Below are positions 1 through 7,800 of a stretch of DNA of 12,500 nucleotides, piece after piece. Source of the DNA: Monoplex corrugatus. Taxonomy: Eukaryota; Mollusca; Gastropoda; Littorinimorpha; Ranellidae. The stretch covers positions 1 through 12,500 of the forward strand of contig JAPXFY010001302.1 in assembly GCA_030674185.1 (NCBI GenBank). The letters run 5' to 3'. A model generated the notes under the pieces. That model was not told where the DNA came from and made no database searches. It saw only the letters and a list, made by a program, of their open reading frames with translations. Position 1 is the stretch's first letter. Each line of letters starts with the position of its first letter. The translations under genes were made by a program, and so were the position numbers.

Positions 1-28
1 TAATAATTAATAATTACAATATTTATAT

Positions 29-63
29 AGCACAAAATCTTGATAAAATCAAATCTAAGCGCT
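29..63 (-). other. 3'-terminal hairpin of LINE-A
   Basis: On the minus strand an outer stem AGCGC/GTGCT (63-59 with 33-29, one G-T wobble) encloses an inner stem TTGAT/ATCAA (52-48 with 44-40) with a TTT loop. CTATATAAAT and an ATTA-rich tail follow. CR1/L2-like elements in many aquatic animals end in this way, and such structures are thought to be recognised by the element's reverse transcriptase. The fold is read directly from the sequence. The function is inferred from the family. Confidence 0.7.
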
Positions 64-66
64 GAA

Positions 67-168
67 ACACACACACACGCACGCACGCACATACACGCAC
101 GCACGCACGCACACACACGCACCCACGCACACACACACACAACACACAACACACCACACACACCACAC
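67..168. repeat. CA-rich microsatellite inside the LINE-A 3' UTR
   Basis: Imperfect (CA)n with interspersed CACG, ACAT and CACC units, about 100 bp long. It lies between the coding remnant and the terminal hairpin of LINE-A, so it is probably an expansion within that element's 3' UTR. Confidence 0.95.
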
Positions 169-300
169 GGCTATAAATGGGGAGAAAGAATAAAAACAAT
201 GGAAAATTATAGAGAGCATATTATATACAATTATATATTGCAATGTGATTCCCCTCCGAGTGGAGACAGGCTGCAGAGGGGATTGAGTGAGGTCAGGATT

Positions 301-1058
301 TTATGCAGAGGAGAAAAAGTGAGTTTTGAGAGCGAACTTGAAGGAGACAAAAGTAGGTTGCTGACGGACTGAGAGAGGAAGTTTGTTCCAGGAGAGCGGA
401 CCAGAAACAGAGAAGGCTCGTGGACCATAGGTATTGAGCTTAGTGCGTGGAAAGCGAAAAGTCAGAGGATCGGAGGCAGAGCGGAGGGTACGTGAGGGAA
501 CATAGATCTCAAGTAGGCTTGACAGGTAATCGGGGGCTGAGTTATTGAGGCTTTTGTAGCACATGGTGTCTAGTTTGTACTGTATGCGCTTTGATACAGG
601 GAGCCAGTGAAGTTGTGCCAGGAGAGGAGATATGTGGTCAGCTTTTTTCTTTTTGAGTACAAGACGTGCAGCATTGTTTTGAATGCGCTGTAGGATGTGA
701 GTGGTGGAGGCAGGAAGACCGGACAGGAGTGAATTGCAATAGTCAATGCGAGACATTATGAAGGAGAGAACGAGTTTTGCAGTTGTTTCACAGAGAGATA
801 CTTTCTGATCAGGCTTATACGATGGAGGTGATAGTAGCAAGATCTGGCAGTTTGAGAAACAAAGTTGTTCATGGAGAGGGTAGAGTCAATGCAGACACCA
901 AGGTTTTTAGCTGAATCAGAAATTGGGACTGATGTGCCACACAATGGGAGAGAAAGAGGGGCAGCTGAGAAAGTCTCTGACGGGTGCCAATGAGGATAGC
1001 CTCTGTCTTGTCATCATTTAGCTGAAGTTTGTTGTATGTCATCCAATTTTTGATGTCT
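301..1058 (-). pseudogene. Decayed LINE reverse-transcriptase ORF2, C-terminal region
   Basis: The minus strand encodes the region downstream of the catalytic core of a LINE ORF2 protein, which in intact elements copies the element RNA at the target site. Motifs in order are DIKNWM and LQLNDDKTEAIL (about 1057-1005), [12 protein letters not shown] (about 915-880), [14 protein letters not shown] (756-715), LHWLPV (609-595), [14 protein letters not shown] (about 490-450), [19 protein letters not shown] (about 430-375) and a terminal LKTHFF before the TAA stop at 303-301. The final 179-codon stretch is open. Two frameshifts break the frame, one near 945-955 and one near 775-800. The C-terminal end is complete, but the fingers and palm of the polymerase and the endonuclease are missing. 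The identity rests on these family-typical motifs. It cannot encode an active protein. Confidence 0.88.
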
Positions 1059-1064
1059 TTGGAT

Positions 1065-2005
1065 TCATAAAATGTCCAATAAAGGCTGCTTGTCTTTTCC
1101 TAATATTCTTCATTAATCTTCTTTTTGTGTTTGCCTCTTTCAAGACTGTCACGTTTGTTTTCTTTGCTCTCCGTGGAACTCTTTAACATTCATCTTAGAA
1201 ACCATATTTCGCTGCCTCAATCTTGTTCTGACTTTGCGTGTTATCTGTCCATGCTTCACATCCATACAATAGTATCGGTTATATATAACACAGAAGCAGT
1301 CTCTACCTGATGTTAATTAATAGGCATGTCTTGATAAGAACGCTTTTCATTTTCTGGAATGCTCTTTTAGCTTGGCCGATTCTGCTGGCTATTTCTAATG
1401 TGCCTCTGCCATCTGGTGAGATGATGTTCCCAGACGTTTCATTTTATCAATTTGTCTCAGTGTTGTGCCATTTGCTGCTATTTTGCATGAGGGGATTTCT
1501 TGTTTTTTACTGATTACCATGACTTTAATCTTCTTTGTGTTTAGCCTCAGCTCTGTATTTATGCTTTCTGTTTCTATTATATTTAATAGATTTTGTAGGT
1601 CTTTGTCATTTTCACAATTAGAACGGTGTCATCTGCTTAACAAATCTTGTTTAATATTTTTCCTCCAACCTTTATCTCAGGGCATTCTTCTAGTTTTTTA
1701 TGATGGTTTTCCTATAAGTGAATCAAACCTGGTGACAGAACACAACCCTGCCTGTCACCTCTTTTCATATTTTGGAAAGAGTTTATTTAATGTTCTACTC
1801 TCATTGCTGCTGTTGGTTCCCATACATATTTTCTTCTTATTCTTAGATCCTTTCTAGCAGCATTGAGCCTTTCTAGTTGGTTGATTAGTTCTTCATGCCT
1901 TACCCGATCAATAGCCTTAGTAATCCTTAGTCAATTACTTTGATCTTTGTCAGAGTTCTTAGGATGTCTTTGGCGTACTCTTTCCTTCAACAAACCACAT
2001 TGTTC
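1065..2005 (-). mobile_element. Degenerate LINE reverse transcriptase of a second clade (LINE-B, RTE/L1-like)
   Basis: The minus strand carries a heavily mutated reverse-transcriptase domain. Motifs in order are FVEGKST (1994-1974), AIDRVRHEELI (about 1918-1885), MRVEH, GDRQGCVLSPG (1759-1727, the RQG motif of RT), ADDTVLI (1636-1616, the catalytic two-aspartate box), INTELRLNTKKIKVMVISKK (about 1575-1515), SDGRGTLEIASRIGQAKRAF (about 1420-1350), LLYGCEAWT (about 1270-1240) and RKRQAAFIGHF (about 1105-1072). Stops and frameshifts are scattered throughout, so it is dead. It differs in kind from LINE-A: the LLYGCEAWT and RKRQAAFIGH style tail belongs to RTE/L1-type endonuclease-RT elements. The 3' part is missing next to LINE-A. 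The precise clade is uncertain. Confidence 0.82.
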
Positions 2006-2750
2006 TGTGTGCGTATAGTTATATAATCCAAACAAAGAAATGAAATAAATTCGTTGATATATATATATATGGCATGATAAAACAGTATGCTGAACAATAA
2101 TATGGAATGCGAAATTTTTCTGTGCTAGTGAATGATCAGAATTCCATATCAAATACGAAATCTGTGACATGTATTTTCTGTAAGCTTTTCAGTGTTTTTC
2201 TATTGCGCTTTCATGTCACCAGTGATGTTTATGTTTGTGTAGACGAGTAGATATGTGTGTATACATATGCATACGTGCCCCCCCCCACCCCCGCCTTCTT
2301 GGTGATTTCTGTTGTTTTCCCCCCAAATGTTTCGATGTGATGAAAAACAACTTGAATAAAAAGAAAAAAATGTACAAAGTGACTCAAGGCATTGCATGAC
2401 TCGATTAGCTGATCGTGTTGAAGAGAGAAGAAATAACAAGAAGTCATAGTGACGAAGTAAAACGTTTGTGAGATTTTGTTTTCAGTTTTTCTCGATATCT
2501 TGTTTCTGCGTTAGGAATAAATTCGCTATGCCCTTAGGCCACAGACGCCATGCTATGAGAAAAGATCCAAACTGATCATGGGATAAGTGTTAAGCCTGCG
2601 CATAAACCCAGCGAGATGGCAAGGTCTTGAAGTTTTATTCAGATTATAGGTTCTGTGTAGTGATGTTTATGCTTGGAGTAGTCTGTTGATGAAACATACT
2701 CAGGCTCTCTGTAATGTCCTTTGAAAGTAAAAAAATTACAAAACAAGAGA

Positions 2751-2752
<2 letters not shown>
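2006..2752. other. Stretch without recognisable genes
   Basis: A/T-rich sequence with no convincing coding potential. It holds a (TA)7 run (2057-2070) and a C9 run followed by a C-rich patch (2278-2295). The 60-80 codon open frames here show no recognisable motif. The left edge could include an unrecognisable continuation of LINE-B. Confidence 0.6.
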
Positions 2753-2796
<44 letters not shown>

Positions 2797-2850
2797 ACGC
2801 ACGCACGCGCGCGGCACACACATACACACTACACACCGCACATACACACA

Positions 2851-2884
<34 letters not shown>

Positions 2885-2938
2885 CACACACACACACACA
2901 CACACACACCACACTCACACTCACACACACACACACAT

Positions 2939-3020
<82 letters not shown>
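2753..3020. repeat. Long (CA)n microsatellite
   Basis: About 268 bp of nearly pure CA dinucleotide. Interruptions include a GTACGCACGCACGCGCGCGG patch (about 2795-2814), several ACAT steps and one CAAACA step. The last 60 bp (2957-3014) are uninterrupted, which suggests the most recent expansion was at the right end. The long His/Thr and Cys/Val frames across it are artefacts. Confidence 0.97.
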
Positions 3021-3280
3021 ATTTGAAAGCTCCCAACTTCGCCCCAAAACATCAGTTTGCTAAAAGTTTGGAATTTGGAGTTTATTCAAGAGGGTTTCAC
3101 TGCACTTGGACAACTCCATACGCGCTCCATCCAAATCTGCCAGTAGTTATGTGACAGACTCCTTGAGCTTGCCCAAACCTTGTGCGCTGGCAGTGTCTTG
3201 AAATGGGCAGACGGGGCGACGGAGGAAGAACAAAAGAGACCTATGAGACACTAAACTGACACCACCAGAATGAGGAAACG
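3021..3280. other. Unique sequence without recognisable features
   Basis: About 260 bp of moderately complex sequence between the CA microsatellite and the TTAA element. I see no coding motif, RNA gene or repeat in it. Confidence 0.5.
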
Positions 3281-3442
3281 TTAACCCTTTAACTCCTGCA
3301 CCCTATCCACCAACTGCAAAAACTTAACCCTTTGACTCCCTCACCCTATCCACCAGCTTCCTGCAAGGGTTCAGTTTTCGCTTTGCTAGCATGTTTAACA
3401 ATGCAGAATGCTTGTAGAAAGGGTGCGGAGTCAAAGGGTTAA
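3281..3442. mobile_element. TTAA-bounded MITE-like element, piggyBac-type, with a duplicated left end
   Basis: The left end TTAACCCTTTGACTCC (3324-3339) and the right end GGAGTCAAAGGGTTAA (3427-3442) are perfect 16 bp inverted repeats. Similarity continues to CACCCT on the left and AGGGTG on the right, with a one-base offset. A second left-end copy with one substitution, TTAACCCTTTAACTCC, lies 43 bp outside at 3281-3296, also followed by GCACCCTATCCACCA. The core between 3324 and 3442 is 119 bp and noncoding. TTAA target sites and CCCT-starting termini are characteristic of piggyBac-superfamily elements, so this is best read as a non-autonomous derivative. The superfamily is inferred from the termini only. 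Confidence 0.72.
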
Positions 3443-3717
3443 GATTGGCAAGAGAACAAGCCAGTGTTGCAGACTGGAACTGAACTCGAGATATCAGATC
3501 TTACGTCCAGCTCTGTCAAGAGTGAACCAACCAGCCTGCTTTTAGAAAAGCAAGATCTATATATTACCCACATGCAGGCACAATTCTGGGTCCCCCCCAA
3601 CCCCCAACCCCCATGAATCAAACAGACTCCACGCACCGTCTCTGATCAGGAAACATCAACGTCCACCCTCTCTGCCAATCGTCAGAACTACAAACTGTCG
3701 ACACATGTTTATGAACT
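3443..3717. other. Unique flank left of minisatellite 1
   Basis: Sequence with a C-rich patch (about 3591-3612) and no recognisable gene. Near 3700 it grades into degenerate copies of the array 1 repeat. Confidence 0.5.
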
Positions 3718-3898
3718 GGTAACACAGCATCTCTACCAGTGGGTTCAGAACAGAACACACACAGCATGTCTACCAGTACCAGTATGTCAGAACAGGACAC
3801 ACACAGCATGTCTCAGTACCAGTCTGTCAGAACATGAACACACACAGCATGTCTACCAGTACCAGTCTGTCAGAACAGGACACACAGCATGTCTACCA
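3718..3898. repeat. Array 1, left block of type-B units
   Basis: About four units, the outermost most degenerate (CAGCATCTCTACCAGTGG). They carry the type-B segment AGTACCAGT(A/C)TGTCAGAACA. The ending CAGAACA is shared with the type-A units that follow and differs from CACAACA in the right block, so type A probably arose from the left-block lineage. Confidence 0.85.
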
Positions 3899-5575
3899 TT
3901 GTCATTCAGAACAGGAACACACACAGCATGTCTACCATTGTCATTCAGAACAGGACCACACACAGCATGTCTACCATTGTCATTCAGAACAGGACACACA
4001 CAGCATGTCTACCATTGTCATTCAGAACAGGACACACACACAGCATGTCTACCATTGTCATTCAGAACAGGACACACACACAGCATGTCTACCATTGTCA
4101 TTCAAACGGACACACACACAGCATGTCTACCATTGTCATCAGAACAGGACACACACAGCATGTCTACCATTGCATTCAGAACAGGACACACAACAGCATC
4201 TCTACCATTGTCATTCAGAACAGGACACACACAGCATGTCTACCATTGTCATTCAGAACAGAACACACACAGCATGTCTACCATTGTCATTCAGAACAGG
4301 ACACACACACAGCATGTCTACCATTGTCATTCAGAACAGTACACACACACAGCATGTCTACCATTGTCATTCAGAACAGAACACACACAGCATCTCTACA
4401 TTGTCATTCAGAACAGGACACACACAGCATGTCTACCATAGTCATTCAGAACAGGACACACACACACAGCACTCTACCATTGTCATTCAGAACAGGACAC
4501 ACACAGCATTCATCATACCATTGTCAATCAGAACAGGACACACACACAGCATGTCTACCATTGTCATTCCAGAAACAGAACGCACACAGCATGTCACCAT
4601 GTCATTCAGAACAGGACAACACAGCATGTCTACCATTGTCCATTCGACAACAGGACACACACACACAGTCTACAGTTACCATTGTCATTCAAACAGGACA
4701 CACCAGCATCGTCTACCATTGTCATTCAGAACAGGACACACACACAGCATGTCTATCATTGTCATTCAGAACAGAACACACACAGCATGTCTACCATTGT
4801 CATTCAGAACAGGACACACACACAGCATGTCTACCATTGTCATTCAGAACAGGACACACACAGCATGTCTACCATTGTCAATCAGAACAGGACACACACA
4901 GCATGTCTACCATTGTCATTCAGAACAGGACACACACACAGCATGTCTACCATTGTCATTCAGAACAGAACACACACAGCATCTCTACCATTGTCATTCA
5001 GAACAGGACACACACAGCATGTCTACCATTGTCATTCAGAACAGGACACACACACAGCATGTCTACCATTGTCATTCAGAACAGGACACACACAGCATGT
5101 CTACCATTGTCATTCAGAACAGGACACACACATAACATGTCTACCATTGTCATCAGAACAGGACACACACAGCATCTCTACCATTGTCAATCAGAACAGG
5201 ACACACACAGCATGTCTACCATTGTCAATCAGAACAGGACACACACAGCATGTCTACCATTGTCATTCAAACAGGACACACACAGCATGTCTACCATTGT
5301 CATTCAGAACAGGACACACACACAGCATGTCTACCATTGTCATTCAAACAGGACACACACAGCATGTCTACCATTGTCATTCAGAACAGGACACACACAG
5401 CATGTCTACCATTGTCATCGAACAGGACACACACAGCATGTCTACCATTGTCATCAAACAGGACACACACAGCATGTCTACCATTGTCATTCAGAACAGG
5501 ACACACACAGCATGTCTACCATTGTCATTCAACAGGACACACCAACACCATCATCGAACACACACACAGCATGTC
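3899..5575. repeat. Array 1, central block of type-A units
   Basis: Roughly 43 units with ATTGTCATTCAGAACA in the variable segment. Unit length alternates mainly between 38 and 40 bp, according to whether the CA run has 9 or 11 bases. Local variants include TCAATCAG, TCATCAG, TCATTCAAACA and GCATCTCT. The 4440-4700 sub-block is more divergent than its surroundings. The minus strand contains TGA and TAG in each unit. Confidence 0.92.
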
Positions 5576-6094
5576 TACCAGACCAAGTCCTGTTCACAAC
5601 AGGACACACACACGACATGTCTACCAGTACCAGTCTGTCACAACAGGACACACACAGCATGTCTACCAGTACCAGTCTGTCACAACAGGACACACACAGC
5701 ATGTCTACCAGTACCAGTCTGTCACAACAGGACACACACAGCATGTCTACCAGTACCAGTCTGTCACAACAGGACACACACAGCATGTCTACCAGTCAGT
5801 CTGTCACAACAGGACACACACAGCAGCATTCTACCAGTACCAGTCTGTCACAACAGGCACACACACAGCATGTCTACCAGTACCAGTCTGTCACAACAGG
5901 ACACACACAGCATGTCTACCAGTACCAGTCTGTCACAACAGGACACACACACAGCATGTCTACCATGTACCAGTCTGTCACAACAGGACACACACACAGC
6001 ATGTCTACCAGTACCAGTCTGTCACAACAGGAACACACAGCATGTCTACCAGTACCAGTCTGTCACAACAGGACACACACACAGCATGTCTACC
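5576..6094. repeat. Array 1, right block of type-B units (42 bp)
   Basis: About 12 units with AGTACCAGTCTGTCACAACA. Several consecutive units (about 5620-5790) are identical at 42 bp, which keeps one reading frame open on each strand by chance of unit length. This is the most homogeneous part of array 1 and therefore probably its most recent expansion. Confidence 0.92.
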
Positions 6095-6370
6095 AGCTTA
6101 CAAAGAAAACACCATGTCACCATACAGTCGTCACAACAGAAACACACAGCATGTCTACCAGTACCAGTCTGTCACAACAGGACACACACAGCATGTTACC
6201 ATGTCTTCACACAGGAACACACACAGCATGTCCAACAGAGGCAACAGGACACACACACAGCATGTCTACGTACCAGTCTTCACGAAACACCAGCTTCTAC
6301 ATACAGTCTGTCACAACAGGACACACCACACAGCATGTCTACCATTGTCAGTCTGTCACAACAGGACACC
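6095..6370. repeat. Array 1, degenerate right edge
   Basis: Diverged type-B units with internal deletions and substitutions (6095-6320). They end with a hybrid unit at 6321-6366 that reads ACCATTGTCA (type A) directly joined to GTCTGTCACAACAGG (type B). High divergence at the edge of an array is expected where unequal exchange no longer homogenises units. Confidence 0.85.
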
Positions 6371-6447
6371 CACGTCCCCATATGACTGTAGACAGTCCTC
6401 AACCCTATCTCCCACACTCTATTACCTTAAAGAGTTATAAACGTACT

Positions 6448-6484
<37 letters not shown>

Positions 6485-6813
6485 GATATCATATCGGGAT
6501 TATATGGAATGATGATGATGATGATGGGATGATATCGGATGATGATGATGATGATGATGATACGACGACGAGACGACGACGACGATGATGATGATGATGA
6601 TGATAACAAGGATGATAACGACGATGATAACATTACTAACAATAACAACAACTACAACATCAACAATGAGGAGGAGGAGGAGGAAGAGGAAGATGATAGC
6701 AACCATATCAATAATGATGAGGAAGAGGAGGAGGATAGCAATACTGCTACCACTACTACTTCTACTATACTACCACCACTATTTCTACTCCTAACAACAA
6801 CAACAACAACAAC
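6448..6813. repeat. Compound trinucleotide microsatellite
   Basis: Successive blocks: (ATC)12 at 6448-6483, GAT runs at 6510-6561, GAC/GACGA near 6562-6583, GAT at 6583-6603, ACAACT-type repeats near 6640-6665, GAG/GAA near 6667-6690 and 6718-6735, CTA/CTAC near 6744-6780, and (AAC)n at 6793-6813. The Asp-, Glu- and Asn-rich frames across it are low-complexity artefacts. Confidence 0.95.
6460..6561. repeat. 33 bp perfect inverted repeat in the trinucleotide tract
   Basis: The left arm at 6460-6492 is eight ATC units followed by CGATATCAT. The right arm at 6529-6561 is ATGATATCG followed by eight GAT units. They are perfect reverse complements with a 36 bp spacer. A smaller CGATAT-C-ATATCG palindrome sits at 6484-6496. 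A hairpin or cruciform is possible. Confidence 0.9.
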
Positions 6814-7209
6814 ACATTGTTAATTGTTATTATCATCATAATTTTGTATACGCCTGGCAACGGCTGTGGTATTGAGTGGATTACACACGTGTTTCATTCT
6901 ATTTCATGTGTTTCTGATCAAAAGGGCCAGCACGCTGTGCTACAGACTATGGGATAATGAATTAATGTTCTGACCATTGATGATTCATTTCGACCATCTG
7001 CGTGTCGAATGTTTCTATACCATACAGACTTTACTGCATTGTACACATAAACCGAACATCGACAGACATAAAAGAGACATGAATAAGCTCAGAGTAATGC
7101 TTAGTTTAGGAAAAACAATGACTCAGCGCCACTTTCTGTGTTGAGGTCAAAAATAAACAGAATGCTGGAGCTTGTTCAATAGTTCAAGAGTTCATATAGT
7201 AAGCGTCCC
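6814..7209. other. Unique sequence between the two arrays
   Basis: About 400 bp with no recognisable gene, RNA or repeat. Stop codons are frequent in all frames. Confidence 0.55.
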
Positions 7210-7800
7210 AAACATGCAGTCACAACACATAATTTGGTTATATTATACACATGCATGGTCAGACACACAGAGAAAGTTTGGTTAATTATAACAGAATTAT
7301 GTGCACACAGCAATTTGGTGATAATTAGACATGCCCTTTGTTGTCACTGGAGACAGCAATTTTGGTTATAATTATACAACGTGGCCATTCGCTGTTCAGA
7401 TAAACACAGCAATTTGTGGTATAATTATGCAACACAGTCAGTGCTGTGGTTTCCTTGTTTCAGGAGCGTATAATTAAACCAGAAATTGTTAGGTCTGACA
7501 GCAGTGCCCCACATTTGTGGTTATAATTATACAACGTGGCCATTCGCTGTCAGAAAACACAGCAATTTGTGGTTATGATTATACAACGTGGCCATTCGCT
7601 GTCAGACACACACAGCAATTGTGGTTATGATTATACAACGTGGCATTCGCTGTCAGATAAACACAGCAATTGTGGTTATGATTATACAACACGGATTCGC
7701 TGTCAGACACATACAGCAATTTGTGGATATAATTATACAACGTGGCTATTCGCTGTCAGACACACACATGCAATTTGTGGTTGATATTATACAACACGGC
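7210..7800. repeat. Minisatellite array 2, left degenerate block (49-54 bp units)
   Basis: Diverged units built from TGTCAGACACACACAGCAA, TTTGTGGTTATAATTATAC and AACGTGGCCATTCGC. Spacing of the ATACAA landmark from 7530 is 52, 52, 51, 51, 54 and 49 bp, before dropping to 36 bp at 7839. The left part (7210-7430) is more decayed. These look like the older form of the unit. They hold the left inverted arm. Confidence 0.88.
7441..7506 (-). repeat. Left inverted arm bracketing array 2
   Basis: The reverse complement of this segment aligns to 10713-10782 over about 70 columns with two substitutions and five single-base gaps. Shared blocks include GCTGTCAGACCTA, CAATTTCTGGTT and ACGCTCCTG(A/G)AACAAGGAAA. 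It contains a piece of array unit plus about 28 bp of the non-array flank, in opposite orientation to the surrounding repeats. Confidence 0.85.

Larger units (their letters stand above)
1..1060 (-). mobile_element. 3' part of a CR1/L2-like non-LTR retrotransposon (LINE-A), 5'-truncated
   Basis: Read on the minus strand, this is the last part of a LINE: the reverse-transcriptase C-terminal region (about 1058 to 301), a 3' UTR with a CA/GT microsatellite (168 to 67), a terminal hairpin (63 to 29) and a short ATTA-rich tail (17 to 1). The reverse-transcriptase catalytic motifs that should lie upstream of about 1058 are absent, so the copy is 5'-truncated, as is usual for LINEs. Beyond about 1060 the sequence changes to another LINE clade. 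The hairpin followed by an A/T-rich short-repeat tail is the typical 3' end of CR1/L2-type elements. The exact clade is inferred, and the left boundary may lie before position 1. Confidence 0.85.
3718..6370. repeat. Minisatellite array 1 (38-42 bp units), whole array
   Basis: About 2.65 kb of tandem repeats. All units share an ACACACACA run, then GCATGTCTACCA, a variable segment and (A)ACAGGA. Two unit types exist. Type A carries ATTGTCATTCAGAACA (38 bp, or 40 bp with one more CA). Type B carries AGTACCAGTCTGTC followed by AGAACA or ACAACA (42 bp). The order is B, A, B, then degenerate B. Single-base gains and losses are common. The plus strand is free of stop codons in all three frames because the units contain none, so the long open frames here are not genes. 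Confidence 0.95.

Noticed and set aside
169..182. TATA-like GGCTATAAATGG as a promoter
   Set aside because: It lies in the LINE-A 3' UTR with no gene downstream in that direction. A lone A/T match is not evidence.
1125..1857. Plus-strand frames of 61-130 codons rich in Leu and Phe
   Set aside because: They are the complement of the LINE-B reverse-transcriptase remnant, whose motifs are on the minus strand.
2714..3154. His/Thr-rich and Cys/Val-rich proteins across the CA tract
   Set aside because: Simple translation of a dinucleotide microsatellite, seen in several frames and on both strands.
3889..6588. 899-codon open frame over array 1
   Set aside because: All three plus frames are open because the repeat units lack stop codons. 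Unit lengths of 38 and 40 bp shift the frame at every unit, so no protein repeat is conserved, and the frame runs on into a trinucleotide tract.
6539..6823. Asp/Glu/Asn-rich acidic protein
   Set aside because: Translation of GAT, GAG and AAC microsatellites. The complementary strand gives equally long poly-Ser and poly-Ile frames.
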